Of a DNA stretch of 64,000 nt, positions 1 through 10,158 are shown piece by piece (the first letter of the stretch is position 1; each line of letters begins with the position of its first letter). The stretch comes from Streptomyces sp. SA15 (GTDB lineage: Bacteria > Actinomycetota > Actinomycetes > Streptomycetales > Streptomycetaceae). Under the pieces are notes generated by a model. It saw only the letters and a list, made by a program, of their open reading frames with translations. It ran no database searches and was not told the DNA's origin. Where the stretch lies: NCBI RefSeq assembly GCF_002291145.1, contig NZ_NTGE01000040.1, positions 1 through 64,000 on the forward strand. The letters run 5' to 3'. Made by a program: the position numbers and the translations under genes.

Positions 1-2
1 CC

Positions 3-824
3 GAAGGGCTGGGCGCGCCGGTGAAGGCGGGTATCGCGGCCGGTGTGGTCGTCGTGGGCGTCGCGGCGGCGGTGGTGTACGCGCTGTTGAACAACGACGA
101 TCCGGTCAAGAAGCAGAACGACGCCAATCCGCCCGTGCCCTCCACGATCGTCGAGAAGTCGCCGACGTCCGCGCCGCCGAAGCCTCCGAAGTCTCCGAAG
201 AAGGAACCCGCGCCGAAGGCGCCCGTGATCGCACTCGCGCCCAACCCGACTCCCACACCGACCCCGACCCCGACTCCTACGCCCAGGCCCACCCCTACGC
301 CGACACCCACACCGCCCCCGACTCTCGCGCCGAGGCCGACTCCGACCCCGACGCCCACCCCCACGCCGACTCCGCCGCCCCCGCCCGCTCCGGTCGTCTA
401 TCAGTGGAGCGAGCTGTCGTACGACATCACGGGCGACGGCACCGAGCCCGAGATGCGGATCGGCGAGAGCAGCTGGGTGTGGCAGCGGTACGGCGTGTCG
501 GTCGCCGACAAGACGTACGCGCACGGCGTGACCGTGCACGGCCACTCCTCCGTCACCGTCGACCTCAACCGCACCTGCTCCGCCTACGACGCGCTGGTCG
601 GCGTCGACGACATGACGGCCGGGCTCGGCAAGGTCTACTTCTCCGTCTACGCCGACGGGGTCCGGCTCTGGCGGTCGGCGAGGGTCAAGGGCGGCGACGC
701 GGCGGTGCCGGTCCATGTCAGCCTCGCCGGGCGCACGACCGTACGGCTGGTGGTCGAGCCGCACAGTCACTTCGACAACCTGGCGCTCGCGGACTGGGCC
801 GAGTCGAGGTTCACCTGCTCCTGA
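3..824 (+). CDS. Membrane-anchored NPCBM/NEW2-domain protein, 5' end outside window
   Basis: The reading frame is open to the left edge, so the true start probably lies outside the window; the GTG at 21 is only the first start visible. What is seen: a hydrophobic helix (IAAGVVVVGVAAAVVYALL), then a long Pro/Thr/Lys-rich linker (PTPTPT repeats) and a C-terminal domain of about 140 residues with the pattern of NPCBM/NEW2 carbohydrate-binding modules (YGVSVADKTYAHGVTVHG; VGVDD; VYFSVYADG). The helix and linker would place the sugar-binding domain outside the cell or in the wall. It ends 12 bp before the stop of the convergent regulator. The upstream part could be a regulatory or sigma-like cytoplasmic domain, but this cannot be seen here. 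Confidence 0.75.
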   Translation, partial: EGLGAPVKAGIAAGVVVVGVAAAVVYALLNNDDPVKKQNDANPPVPSTIVEKSPTSAPPKPPKSPKKEPAPKAPVIALAPNPTPTPTPTPTPTPRPTPTPTPTPPPTLAPRPTPTPTPTPTPTPPPPPAPVVYQWSELSYDITGDGTEPEMRIGESSWVWQRYGVSVADKTYAHGVTVHGHSSVTVDLNRTCSAYDALVGVDDMTAGLGKVYFSVYADGVRLWRSARVKGGDAAVPVHVSLAGRTTVRLVVEPHSHFDNLALADWAESRFTCS

Positions 825-836
825 GGTCCCGGGGGC

Positions 837-3800
837 TTACGGCGCCTGCCGGGCGGGGTGGGCCTGCAGGGCCTCGCCGAGTTCGCGGAGCACGTCGGCC
901 GGGGTGAGGGGCACGCCCTTGGTGTACTCCTCCTCGTACCGCGCGGTGTCCAGTTCGGCTCGGGCGGCGGCCTCGGCACGCTCGGCCTCGGCGCGCTCGG
1001 GCATGGGGCGCGGATGGCCGCCGCGCCAGTGCTCCGCGGCGGCGAGCAGGCGGGCCGCGCGCGCGTGGTCGCCGAGGTCGGACAACAGGGCCGCCGAGCT
1101 GTCCACGAGTGCTGCCGTGATCGATTCGGCGCACCGCCGCTCCACCGCCTCGCGGACGCTGTCGACCAGCTGCGGCAGGCCCTGCTCCGGGCCCGACTCG
1201 GCGACCGTCACCCAGGCCTCGACCGCTTTCAGCCCCACTATGAACTGCGGTGGCGGAGTGCCCCGCCAGGTCTCCGCGCGCACCGCCCCGCACAGCTCCC
1301 GCGCGCGGGCGGTGTCCTTCTCGTCCAGCGCGATCTGGGCCCGCATCAGCAGGACGAAGGCCCGGCTGTCCGCCACTCCGTGGCGGTCGGCGGCAGCGCT
1401 CGCCTCGTCCAGCCCGGCCACTGCGGCCCTGCGGTCGCCGGAGCGGTAGTCGATCTCGGCCAGCCGGGCGATGAGGAAGGGCGTCTCGGCGTACGCCCCC
1501 ACCTCGTAGGCGAGCCGCAGTGCCTCCTGGAACTCGCCCTTGGCCTCCTCGAAGCGGCTGCGCGCCATGCCGGCCTCTCCGGCCGCGCTGCACACCTGGG
1601 CCCGGATCCAGCGGTCGCCGGCGCGCCTGCTGAGCGTCCTGAGCTCCGCGAGGTCCTCGTCCACGCCCTCGAGGCCGCCCGGTGAGTCGACGACCATGTG
1701 CGTACGGAACATCAGAATGACGGCGACCGCCCAGTCGTCGCCGTGGGCACGGCAGTTGGCGACGGCGGCGTCCATGACCGCCCGGATGTCCTCCGAGCCG
1801 TTGATGACGTAGCTGGTCAAGGGCCAGACGATGCCCGGCATTCGGGCCGCGTCCGGGCCGCCCCTCTCGAAGTGCTTCCGCACCAGGTTGAGGTACCGAC
1901 GCAGCCGGTCGTCCATCCGCCCGGCCAGCGGCTCGTGCTCTGCCGTGAGGAAGAGGTGCAGGATCCGCAGGCGCATCCGCAGGGGGTGCAGCGGATGGTG
2001 TGCCTCCTCGTGCGGGGCGGCGAGGAAGGTGTCGACGGGTTCCGGGCCGCCGCCGGTGGCATCTCGGGCGGTCGCGTCCCTGGCGGCACCCAGGCGCAGG
2101 ACCTGGTCGATCCACTCCGCGCCCTCGTGATGGTAGTTGCGCAGCCACCAGAACCAGCCCATGGCGAGGGCGAGGGAGCCGGCCTCCTCCTCGTCCGCGG
2201 CCGTGACCGCGCGGTGGAGGGCCGCGCGGATGTTGTCCAGCTCGGTCTCCAGGCGGGCGATCCACGGGAGTTGCCCGGCGGAGCGCAGCAGCGGCTCGGC
2301 CTCCTCGACCAGGGCGCGCACCCACGCGCGGTGTCGGCGCTCGGCGGCGGCGCGCAGCCCGGGGGACTCGGCGGCGCGCTCGGTGGCGTACTCGTGGATG
2401 GTCTCCAGCATGCGGTACCGCATGCCGTCGCCGCCGGGGCGGTCGTACGGCGTGGCGACGATTAGGGACTTGTCGACGAGCGCCCCGAGCAGGTCCGCGG
2501 CCGGGCCGGTGCACACGGCCTCCGCCGCCTCCAGCTGCCAGCCGCCCGCGAAGACGGACACCTCGCACAGGACCGTCCGCTCCTGGTCGTCGAGCAGTTC
2601 CCAGGACCAGTCGACGACCGCGCGCAGGGTCTGCTGGCGGGGCAGGACCGTGCGGCTTCCGGAGGTGAGGAGGCGGAAGCGGTCGTCGAGGCGGTCGGCG
2701 ATCTGACGGGGGGTGAGCAGCCGCAGCCGGGCCGCCGCCAGCTCGATGGCGAGCGGCAGCCCGTCGAGACGGCGGCAGATCTCGGCGACGGCCTCCTTGT
2801 CGCCGAGTACGGCGGCCGCGTCGGGGCGGACGGCGGTCGCGCGCTCGGCGAAGAGGCGCCGCGCCTGGTCGGGGAGGAGGGGCTCGACCGGGCGCACCGA
2901 CTCGCCGGGGACGCCCAGGGGTTCACGGCTGGTGGCGAGGATCGTGAGCCCCGGGCAGCGGGTGAGGAGGGTTTCGGCGAGGGCGGCCGCCGCGTCGATC
3001 ACATGTTCGCAGTTGTCAAGGATCAGGAGTTGGCTGCGCGGGGCGCAGTACTCGATCAGCAGGGCGACGGGGTCGTCCTGCGGGGCCGTCAGCTCGCTGG
3101 TCATGAGCACGGTCTCGCGCAGACCGAGCGCGCTGACCACCGCGCCCGGCACCGCCTCCGGCTGGTCGAGCGGCGCCAGCTCGACCAGCCACGCCTGCGG
3201 GAGCCCGGCGGCGGCTTCCTCGGCGAGGCGGGTCTTTCCGGAGCCGCCCGGTCCGGTGAGGGTGACGAGGCGGGTCCTGTGCAATTCGGAACGGATGGCG
3301 TCGAGTTCGGGTTCCCGGCCGACGAAAGTCGTCAGGCGGGGGCGGATGTTGGTGGTGCGGTCGGGGGGTGGGGGTTGCGGATCCCGGGTGGGTGGGGTTC
3401 GCGGTTCCGGGGTCGGTGGGGTTCGCGGTTCCCGGGTCGGTGGGGTTCGCGGTTCCCGGGTCGGTGGGGTGAGCAGGTCGGTGTGCAGGGCGCGGAGTTC
3501 GGGGCCCGGGTCGGTGCCGAGGCCGTCGGCGAGGGCCCGGCGGGCGCTCTCGTACGCGGCGAGGGCGTCGGCGCGGCGGGCGGTGTCGCGCAGGGCGCGG
3601 ATGAGCAGGGCGTGCAGTGGTTCGTCGTACGGGTGCGCCGCGGTCAGTTCCTTCAGCTCCGGTACGACGTCCTGGGCGCGGCCGAGTCGCAGGTCCGCCT
3701 CGATCCGGGCGCGGGTCGCCTCCAGGCGCAGTGCCTCCGGGCGCGCGGCGGCGGTGCGGTCGGGGAGGTCGGCGAGTGCGGGGCCGCGCCACAGCGCGAG

Positions 3801-4178
3801 GGCGTCGCGGAGGTCGCGGGCGGCGGTGGGGGCGTCGCCGTTCGCCAGGGCGGTGGTGCCCTGCCGTACCAGGCGCTCGAAGCGGAAGAGGTCGACGTCG
3901 TCCGGGGCGGCGGCCAGTCGGTAGCCGCCGGGCTCGGAGGTGACGGCGTCCTTGCCGACGGTACGGCGGAGGCGGCCGACCAGGGCCTGGAGGGCGGCCG
4001 GGGCGTCCTGGGGCGGGGCGTCGGCCCAGACCTCGTCGATCAGGGTCTCGGGGGCGGTGACGCGGGCGGGGCGCAGGGCGAGGGCGGTGAGGAGGGCGCG
4101 GAGGCGGGGGCCGCCCAGGGGTATGGCGGTGCCGTGGTCGTCCTGTGCCTGGGTGACGCCGAGGATTGTGTACCGCAC
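837..4178 (-). CDS. AfsR/SARP-family regulator with NB-ARC ATPase and TPR-like C-terminus
   Basis: This is a 1113-residue regulator. The order is an OmpR-type winged helix (about 1-95), a BTAD domain (about 100-240), a Pro/Arg repeat linker, an NB-ARC ATPase with P-loop GPGGSGKT near residue 310 and LILDNCEH as Walker B, and a long helical C-terminus. The GTG at 4178 (VRYTILG) is chosen because the SARP winged helix starts there; the open frame upstream is Pro/Arg-rich junk-like sequence. AfsR-type proteins bind direct heptamer repeats near -35 and activate secondary metabolism or development. The gene is convergent with the NPCBM gene. The next gene upstream, on the same strand, is the asparagine-synthetase-like gene 140 bp away. 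Its target is not apparent. Confidence 0.9.
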   Translation of the reverse strand: MRYTILGVTQAQDDHGTAIPLGGPRLRALLTALALRPARVTAPETLIDEVWADAPPQDAPAALQALVGRLRRTVGKDAVTSEPGGYRLAAAPDDVDLFRFERLVRQGTTALANGDAPTAARDLRDALALWRGPALADLPDRTAAARPEALRLEATRARIEADLRLGRAQDVVPELKELTAAHPYDEPLHALLIRALRDTARRADALAAYESARRALADGLGTDPGPELRALHTDLLTPPTREPRTPPTREPRTPPTPEPRTPPTRDPQPPPPDRTTNIRPRLTTFVGREPELDAIRSELHRTRLVTLTGPGGSGKTRLAEEAAAGLPQAWLVELAPLDQPEAVPGAVVSALGLRETVLMTSELTAPQDDPVALLIEYCAPRSQLLILDNCEHVIDAAAALAETLLTRCPGLTILATSREPLGVPGESVRPVEPLLPDQARRLFAERATAVRPDAAAVLGDKEAVAEICRRLDGLPLAIELAAARLRLLTPRQIADRLDDRFRLLTSGSRTVLPRQQTLRAVVDWSWELLDDQERTVLCEVSVFAGGWQLEAAEAVCTGPAADLLGALVDKSLIVATPYDRPGGDGMRYRMLETIHEYATERAAESPGLRAAAERRHRAWVRALVEEAEPLLRSAGQLPWIARLETELDNIRAALHRAVTAADEEEAGSLALAMGWFWWLRNYHHEGAEWIDQVLRLGAARDATARDATGGGPEPVDTFLAAPHEEAHHPLHPLRMRLRILHLFLTAEHEPLAGRMDDRLRRYLNLVRKHFERGGPDAARMPGIVWPLTSYVINGSEDIRAVMDAAVANCRAHGDDWAVAVILMFRTHMVVDSPGGLEGVDEDLAELRTLSRRAGDRWIRAQVCSAAGEAGMARSRFEEAKGEFQEALRLAYEVGAYAETPFLIARLAEIDYRSGDRRAAVAGLDEASAAADRHGVADSRAFVLLMRAQIALDEKDTARARELCGAVRAETWRGTPPPQFIVGLKAVEAWVTVAESGPEQGLPQLVDSVREAVERRCAESITAALVDSSAALLSDLGDHARAARLLAAAEHWRGGHPRPMPERAEAERAEAAARAELDTARYEEEYTKGVPLTPADVLRELGEALQAHPARQAP
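3373..3471 (-). repeat. 24-bp tandem repeats inside the AfsR-like linker
   Basis: About four imperfect copies of a 24-bp unit encode the octapeptide TREPRTPP (variants TPEPRTPP and TRDPQPPP) between the BTAD and ATPase domains. The repeat stays in frame and probably forms a flexible linker whose length may vary between strains. Confidence 0.85.
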
Positions 4179-4318
4179 CGGGCTATTGTCCCCGGGGTGT
4201 CTGTGCGGGGTTTCTGGAGCCGCGGATTCTTGTGCCCGGGGTTCGTTGGGCACCCTCCGTTGGTGCGGGCCCCGCGGGGGGCTCCGCCCCCAGGGCCCCG
4301 GCCTTTGCCCCAACGGCC

Positions 4319-6418
4319 TCAGGCGAACGCGTTCCCGCCCCCCGAGGCAAGCGCCCCCCTCTGCGGTGTGATCCCCGCCGGTACCGCCCGCTGGCGGGCC
4401 GGTGTCCCCGTCCAGCAGGTGCCTCGGCGGGCGAGGAGGCGGCCGAGCCACAGTTCCAGGGAGATCAGGTCCGCCAGGCCGTCCAGGGGCAGGGGTTCGC
4501 CCTCTGCCGCCGCGCGGAGGGCCTTGCGGACCACCCGGGCCTCCACCAGGCCCGCCTGCGCGAGCAGCGGTGTTCCGAAGAGGTCGATCAGGGAGTCCGC
4601 CGCCACCCGTAGGCCCGTGCGGGCGGCGGCTGCCGAGGACGCGTGGGAGGGGGCGCCCCAGCCGGGCGGGAGGTCGGCGACGCCGGCGCCCTCCAGGACC
4701 GTGCGGAGGATCGCGGCCCGGGCGCCCGGCTTGACCCGCAGCGCCTCCGGCAGGGCGCGGCAGGCGCGGACGACCTGGTTGTCGAGGAACGGCGTGTGCA
4801 GGCGCTGGAAGCGGATCTCGGCGGCCTGCTCCAGCACGCGCAGGTCCGCCGCCTGCCGGGCCAGTGCCGCCCGCGCGCGGAAGTCGCCGGGGCGTTGGCC
4901 GGGGCCGACCCCGGAGCGGTGAGTGGCGCCCTGCAGGCGAACCGATACTTCAGCCAACGCCTCACCCGTGAGCCAGCGCGCCGCCGGCCCCGGTCTGGCC
5001 CAGGTGAGCGCGGCGAGGGACGCCCCCACGGCACCTCCGGGCTCCTCGAAGCGGCGCTGCATGAGGCGGTCGGAGAGGACTTCGAGGCCGGCGCGGTACG
5101 GGGTGCGGGACAGGCGGCGGGCGGCGCTGTACACGCGCGCGGGCACCAGCACCGAACCGTCCACCTTCGCGAGGGCGGCTACCGGGCGTACGAGGTGGCG
5201 GCGTTTGCGGTCCATGAGCAGGTCCGCCAGGCGGGCCGGGTGGGCGTCCAGGACCTGGCGGGCGCCGTAGCCGGTGAAGTGGTCCGCGCTGCCGGAGGCG
5301 AGCCGCGCGCGGTGGCGGGCCGCCGTCACCAGGGACGGGCCGGGCTCGTCGGTCAGTGGGCCGTCCAGGTCGGCGTACGGAAGAGTCTCCTCGCCGCCGG
5401 CGACGACCACATGGTGCAGGCGGGGGTTGGCCGCGAGTGTTCCGGCCCGTTCCACCTCGGCCTCCCTTCCGCCGACCACCAGGTCGTTGAAGGTGACCGC
5501 CAGCAGTCGCTCCCCCGCGCCCGTGCCGTGTCCCAGGACCGTGCCCGGCATGCCCGGGAGGCCTGCGGCGAGCAGGGCCAGGGTGCCGGAGGCCGGACCG
5601 CCGGAGAGGTCGGCCCCGATGCCCGGGACCGGCATCCCGCGCGCGGCACGGCGTTCGGCGGGCCCCATGCCGGGGACCGGACCGGGGTCGATGTCGGCGC
5701 CGGGGACGTGCCGAGGTGCCGACAGTCGCGCGCGTACCGCGTCGACCAGCGCGTCGCGTACCGCGTCCACCGCGCTGTCCGGGTCGGCGGAGGGTGCCGC
5801 CACCGCCAGGGAGGCGACCGGCTCGTACCCGGCGATCTCGCGGGCCCCGGTGCGCAGGATCAGCGCGTGCCCCGGCGGGATGCGCCGTACGCCGTCGTAG
5901 GGGGTGGAGTCGTGCAGCGCGGCCGGCACGTCGGGGGCGGCGAGGAGCGCGGCGAGGTGCCCGAAGTCGAGGTTGGCCTCGATGAGGTCGGCGAGGGGGA
6001 GCGCGGCCGTCGCATAGGCCGTGCCCTGCGCCCAGGGGGTGTAGAACACCGGGCGGGCGCCCGCGAGATCGCCGCAGACGGTGATCCGGCGGCCCACCTG
6101 GACGACGGCCGTGTAACTTCCCGGCCATGCCGTCAGATGCCGAAGTGCGCCCCCGCGCGCGGCGAAGAGGCCCACCCGCAGTTGTTCGTCCGTCGCCCCG
6201 CAGGTGCCGAGGACTGCGATCCGGGTCTGGGCGTCGGCCTTCACCACCCGGACTTCGTCGGGGCGCCAGTCGCCGACCGCCCACAGGGGATCGGGATCGC
6301 CCCACAGCAGTTGGGAGCCCACCGGGTGCAGGGTCTCACCGTCGTGCCCGGTGGCCCCCGCGGAGCCGATCGCGGCGGCGCCCGCGGCGGTGCTGCTCCA
6401 TCCCACCAACCACCGCAT
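4319..6418 (-). CDS. Asparagine-synthetase-like macrolactam cyclase (lasso-cyclase type), orphan
   Basis: A 699-residue protein starting MRWLVGWSS at 6418; a farther upstream ATG at 6574 lacks family resemblance. The N-terminal glutamine-amidotransferase-like half is degenerate: there is no N-terminal catalytic Cys2, so glutamine hydrolysis is unlikely. The C-terminal synthetase half has a weak PP-loop region (GADLSGGPASGTLALL) and the typical tail with FLDNQVVR. This matches stand-alone cyclases related to lasso-peptide macrolactam synthetases (recalled as the albusnodin/ikarugamycin-type group), which adenylate a side-chain carboxylate. No leader peptidase, recognition element or precursor is visible nearby. 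Its role may therefore differ from lasso biosynthesis. Confidence 0.75.
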   Translation of the reverse strand: MRWLVGWSSTAAGAAAIGSAGATGHDGETLHPVGSQLLWGDPDPLWAVGDWRPDEVRVVKADAQTRIAVLGTCGATDEQLRVGLFAARGGALRHLTAWPGSYTAVVQVGRRITVCGDLAGARPVFYTPWAQGTAYATAALPLADLIEANLDFGHLAALLAAPDVPAALHDSTPYDGVRRIPPGHALILRTGAREIAGYEPVASLAVAAPSADPDSAVDAVRDALVDAVRARLSAPRHVPGADIDPGPVPGMGPAERRAARGMPVPGIGADLSGGPASGTLALLAAGLPGMPGTVLGHGTGAGERLLAVTFNDLVVGGREAEVERAGTLAANPRLHHVVVAGGEETLPYADLDGPLTDEPGPSLVTAARHRARLASGSADHFTGYGARQVLDAHPARLADLLMDRKRRHLVRPVAALAKVDGSVLVPARVYSAARRLSRTPYRAGLEVLSDRLMQRRFEEPGGAVGASLAALTWARPGPAARWLTGEALAEVSVRLQGATHRSGVGPGQRPGDFRARAALARQAADLRVLEQAAEIRFQRLHTPFLDNQVVRACRALPEALRVKPGARAAILRTVLEGAGVADLPPGWGAPSHASSAAAARTGLRVAADSLIDLFGTPLLAQAGLVEARVVRKALRAAAEGEPLPLDGLADLISLELWLGRLLARRGTCWTGTPARQRAVPAGITPQRGALASGGGNAFA

Positions 6419-7167
6419 CGACGCCTCCACAGGCTGTGGACAACCAGTGCACCGTTCGAACCGGTCACCATGCTGCCATGAAGGACGCGCACAGGAGGGG
6501 CGGCGGAGCCGCTCGTGCTCCCCGAAGTGCGCCCCGGCGGATACTCCCCCACCGCACCGCACCGTGTCGAACACCCGGGCGAGGCAAGGAGATCGACGGC
6601 GGACGGGAGAGTGAGCGAGAGAGAACGCCAGAGCGACTGCGACGCGAATGCGCCCCCGATACGCTCCCCAAAAACACCGAACGCGCCCTCAAGTGCCGTG
6701 GTAGAAGGGCTGAAGCCCTTGACGGGGGAGGGTCGATTTTCGGCCAAATCGGCGCAGCCGGATCGGCCTTGAGCGCGCTCCGCACACGCTCCGTACATGC
6801 TCCGCCCACCGCCCGGCGGGCGCGCAGCCCGGGAGACGTCAGTTCGCCCCCCGGGCCGGTCCGCCGCCCGCGGGGATGGAGGCGGCGGCATCCCCCAGCC
6901 CACTGGATCCAGTACAGCGGGCCGACCCACGCATGAGCCATGGAACCGCTCCCCCGATGGCCGGAGAAGAGCGCACGGGCGGGCGCACGGCCACACAGCG
7001 GGAGCACGCCGCAACTCCCCGTGTCGGAGCCGCACTTCAGTACGGACCACAATCCCGCCAACCGGAACAATGCCCCTTAACGCTTGGGATGCGGCGAACT
7101 ACGCTGGGTTTACGAATGCCGCATGGTTATGCCAGCGCGGCAGCCGTCTGTGTCGAGGGGTGGCGCA
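6419..7167. other. Intergenic region without a convincing gene
   Basis: About 750 bp separate the divergent cyclase and TPR-regulator genes. Several open frames cross it, but they are Arg/Pro-rich and lack ribosome-binding sites or family features. I searched specifically for a short precursor peptide for the neighbouring cyclase and saw none. A perfect 7-bp-arm palindrome (AAGGGCTgaAGCCCTT) lies at 6705-6720. The right end should contain the promoter of the regulator. Confidence 0.6.
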
Positions 7168-8592
7168 ATGTCCAGGGAGCAACGCGGGCCGAACGAAAAG
7201 CTCGGCGCCGTTCTCGCCCTCGCGGGAATCAGCAACGCAGGACTCGCGCGACGCGTCAACGACCTTGGCGCTCAACGCGGGTTGACACTTCGCTACGACA
7301 AGACCTCGGTGGCCCGCTGGGTCTCCAAGGGCATGGTGCCGCAGGGTGCCGCGCCGCACCTCATCGCCGCCGCGATCGGCCAGAAGCTGGGCCGCCCCGT
7401 GCCGCTCCACGAGATCGGCCTGGCGGACGCGGATCCCGCACCCGAAGTGGGCCTCGCCTTCCCCAGAGACGTCGGACAGGCGGTGAAGTCGGCGACGGAG
7501 CTGTACCGCCTCGACCTCGCCGGACGCCGGGCAGGCTCCGGCGGCATCTGGCAGTCCCTGGCCGGTTCGTTCGCAGTGAGCGCATACGCAACGCCTGCCT
7601 CGCGGTGGCTGATAACCCCGGCCGACAGCTCGGTCGCGCGCGAGGTGAACCCCGCCGAGGGCTCCGGCGCACCGCTCAAAGTCGGCCACAGTGATGTGCA
7701 GAAGCTGCGGGAGGCCGCCGAGGACGCCAGGCGCTGGGACTCCAAGTACGGAGGCGGCGACTGGCGTTCGTCCATGGTCCCCGAGTGCCTGCGGGTGGAG
7801 GCGGCACCGCTGCTGCTCGGCTCCTACTCCGATGAGGTGGGCAGGGCGTTGTTCGGTGCCTCGGCCGAGCTGACCCGCCTCGCCGGGTGGATGGCCTTCG
7901 ACACCGGCCAGCAGGAGGCCGCCCAGCGGTACTACATCCAGGCGCTGCGCCTCGCACGCGCGGCGGCCGACGTCCCCCTCGGCGGGTACGTCCTGGCCTC
8001 CATGTCCTTGCAGGCGACCTACCGCGGCTTCGGCGACGAGGGCGTCGACCTCGCCCAGGCCGCCCTGGAACGCAACCGGGGCCTCGCGACCGCCCGCACC
8101 ATGAGCTTCTTCCGCCTGGTCGAGGCACGCGCACACGCGCGCGCGAATGACGCCCAGGCGGCCGGCGCGGCCCTGAAGGCGGCCGAGGGCTGGCTGGAGC
8201 GGGCCCGCGACGGCGACAACGACCCGTCCTGGCTCGGCTTCTACTCCTACGACCGTTTCGCCGCGGACGCCGCGGAGTGCTACCGCGATCTGAAGGCGCC
8301 GCGTCAGGTGCGCCGGTTCACGGAGCAGGCGCTGTCGAAGCCGACGGAGGAGTTCGTACGCTCGCACGGGCTGCGGCTCGTCGTGTCGGCCGTCGCCGAG
8401 CTGGAGTCCGGCAATCTCGATGCGGCATGCGAGCAGGGGGTGCGGGCGGTGGAGGTCGCGGGGCGTATCTCTTCCGCGCGTACCACCGAGTATGTGAAGG
8501 ATCTGCTTCACCGGCTGGAGCCGTACGGGGATGAGCCGCGGGTGGTGGAGTTGCGGGAGCGGGCTCGGCCGTTGCTCATGACTCCTGCGTAA
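7168..8592 (+). CDS. HTH/TPR regulator of the sporulation-associated (NsdA-like) family
   Basis: A 474-residue protein. ATG 7168 is preceded by GAGGGG at good spacing and begins [18 protein letters not shown]. The N-terminal 90 residues look like a small HTH ([21 protein letters not shown]). A middle and C-terminal region is rich in helical TPR-like repeats ([31 protein letters not shown]). This resembles Streptomyces sporulation-associated proteins such as NsdA, a negative regulator of sporulation and antibiotic production; assignment as the orthologue is not claimed. It stands alone and would act in the cytoplasm in developmental control. Confidence 0.75.
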   Translation: MSREQRGPNEKLGAVLALAGISNAGLARRVNDLGAQRGLTLRYDKTSVARWVSKGMVPQGAAPHLIAAAIGQKLGRPVPLHEIGLADADPAPEVGLAFPRDVGQAVKSATELYRLDLAGRRAGSGGIWQSLAGSFAVSAYATPASRWLITPADSSVAREVNPAEGSGAPLKVGHSDVQKLREAAEDARRWDSKYGGGDWRSSMVPECLRVEAAPLLLGSYSDEVGRALFGASAELTRLAGWMAFDTGQQEAAQRYYIQALRLARAAADVPLGGYVLASMSLQATYRGFGDEGVDLAQAALERNRGLATARTMSFFRLVEARAHARANDAQAAGAALKAAEGWLERARDGDNDPSWLGFYSYDRFAADAAECYRDLKAPRQVRRFTEQALSKPTEEFVRSHGLRLVVSAVAELESGNLDAACEQGVRAVEVAGRISSARTTEYVKDLLHRLEPYGDEPRVVELRERARPLLMTPA

Positions 8593-8758
8593 GCGCTCCG
8601 CTGGGGGCGCCGGGGCCCACTCGTCTGCCGGGTCCTGTGGATTCGGGGCTGCGGGTTGCATGTGGCTTGTCGCGCAGTTCCCCGCGCCCCTTTTCGGCAT
8701 GCAGTCCTCCTGCGTTTGAAGGTGCTGTCAGTGGCGCAGTGCACTATCGAGGTGGGAG

Positions 8759-9979
8759 GTGGTGCAGGTGGTGCGGCAGATCGTCTACGACTGTGACGTG
8801 CTCGTCGTCGGCGGTGGGATCGTCGGGCTGTCGACCGCGTATGCGATCACCCGGGCCGCGCCTGGCACTCGTGTGATCGTGCTGGAGAAGGAGCCCGGGC
8901 CGGCCCGGCATCAGACGGGGCGCAACAGTGGGGTGATCCACAGCGGGATCTACTACCGGCCCGGGTCGCTCAAGGCGCGGTATGCCGTGAAGGGTGCCGC
9001 GGAGATGATCAAGTTCTGTGCGGAGTACGACATCCCGCACGCCGTCACCGGCAAGCTGATCGTCGCGACCGAGCGGGCGGAGCTGCCGCGGCTGCACGCG
9101 CTGGTGCAGCGCGGGCGGGAGAACGGGATTCCGGTACGGGAGCTGGGCGCGGCCCAGATCGCGGAGTACGAGCCGGAGGTGCGGGGGCTCGCGGCCATAC
9201 ACGTCGGGACGACCGGGGTGTGCGACTTCGTGGGGGTCGCCCGGCAGCTGGGCGAGGCTTCGGGGGCGGAGATCCGGTACGGGGCTCAGGTGGTGCGGAT
9301 CGACCGGCGGGCTGGGGTCGGGGTCGCCGTGCTCACCGGGGGCGGGGAGGTCGTACGCGCGCGTGTGCTCGTGAACTGTGCCGGGCTGTACTGCGACGAG
9401 GTCGCTCGGATGACCGGGGACGAGCCGGGGATGCGGATCGTGCCGTTCCGGGGGGAGTACTACTCGCTGGCGCGGCCCGAGCTGGTGCGGGGGCTGGTGT
9501 ATCCGGTGCCGGATCCGGCGTTTCCGTTCCTCGGGGTGCATCTCACGCGCGGGATCGACGGGGATGTGCACATCGGGCCCAACGCGGTGCCGGCGCTGGC
9601 GCGGGAGGGGTACGGGTGGGGGACCCTGCGGGTGCGGGAGCTGGGGGCGACGCTGGCGTGGCCGGGGGCGTGGCGGATCGCTCGGCGGCACTGGCGGTAT
9701 GGGGCGGGGGAGCTGCGGCGGTCGGTGTCGAAGGGGGCGTTCGTCGGGGCGGTGCGGAGGTTGTTGCCCGAGGTCGAGGAGGGGGATCTGGTGCCGGCCG
9801 CGGCGGGGGTGCGGGCGCAGGCGGTGTTGCGGGACGGGACGTTGGTGGACGACTTCCTGATTCGGGAGGGGGAGCGGGCGGTGCATGTGCTGAACGCGCC
9901 TTCGCCCGCGGCGACGGCTTCGCTGCCGATCGGGCGGGAGGTGGCTCGGCGGGCGTTGGCTGTGCTGGGCACGCTGTGA
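8759..9979 (+). CDS. lhgO: L-2-hydroxyglutarate oxidase (FAD-dependent)
   Basis: A 406-residue FAD oxidoreductase of the DAO superfamily. The N-terminal Rossmann motif is DVLVVGGGIVGLSTAYAI, followed by GRNSGVIHSGIYYRPGSLKA, the diagnostic LhgO stretch, and a C-terminal GVRAQAV segment. The enzyme oxidises L-2-hydroxyglutarate, a metabolic side product, to 2-oxoglutarate. Several GTG codons compete: GGGAGG at 8754-8759 fits a start at 8768 or 8771 better than 8759, so the first three or four residues may not be translated. The gene is followed by trmB on the same strand after 179 bp. Confidence 0.85.
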   Translation: MVQVVRQIVYDCDVLVVGGGIVGLSTAYAITRAAPGTRVIVLEKEPGPARHQTGRNSGVIHSGIYYRPGSLKARYAVKGAAEMIKFCAEYDIPHAVTGKLIVATERAELPRLHALVQRGRENGIPVRELGAAQIAEYEPEVRGLAAIHVGTTGVCDFVGVARQLGEASGAEIRYGAQVVRIDRRAGVGVAVLTGGGEVVRARVLVNCAGLYCDEVARMTGDEPGMRIVPFRGEYYSLARPELVRGLVYPVPDPAFPFLGVHLTRGIDGDVHIGPNAVPALAREGYGWGTLRVRELGATLAWPGAWRIARRHWRYGAGELRRSVSKGAFVGAVRRLLPEVEEGDLVPAAAGVRAQAVLRDGTLVDDFLIREGERAVHVLNAPSPAATASLPIGREVARRALAVLGTL

Positions 9980-10027
9980 GGGGGCCTGTGGTTTTCGCCC
10001 CCGCCGCCCCTACCCGTCCCCTCACCA

Positions 10028-10140
10028 GGGGCTCCGCCCCTTCGACCCCGCCAGAGGGCTCCGCACCCTGGACCCCCGCCTGTGCCCACCCACCACCCGA
10101 CTCGGTACCTCGAGAGGTGACCCTCCTGGGGCTCCGCCCC
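10028..10140. repeat. Two copies of the hairpin GGGGCTCCGCCCC
   Basis: The 13-bp near-palindrome GGGGCTCCGCCCC occurs at 10028-10040 and again at 10128-10140 between lhgO and trmB. A longer version lies near 4276-4291. Such short GC hairpins are common between Streptomyces genes. One copy sits just before the trmB start. Confidence 0.7.
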
Positions 10141-10158
10141 CGTAAAATCGACCTCACT

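Noticed and set aside
4643..6481. A 612-codon + strand frame opposite the cyclase gene
   Set aside because: There are no motifs or ribosome-binding site, and composition is typical of antisense frames.
6465..7070. Possible lasso precursor upstream of the cyclase
   Set aside because: Frames here lack a ribosome-binding site, the usual leader pattern and a short core with Gly1 and Asp/Glu 7-9.
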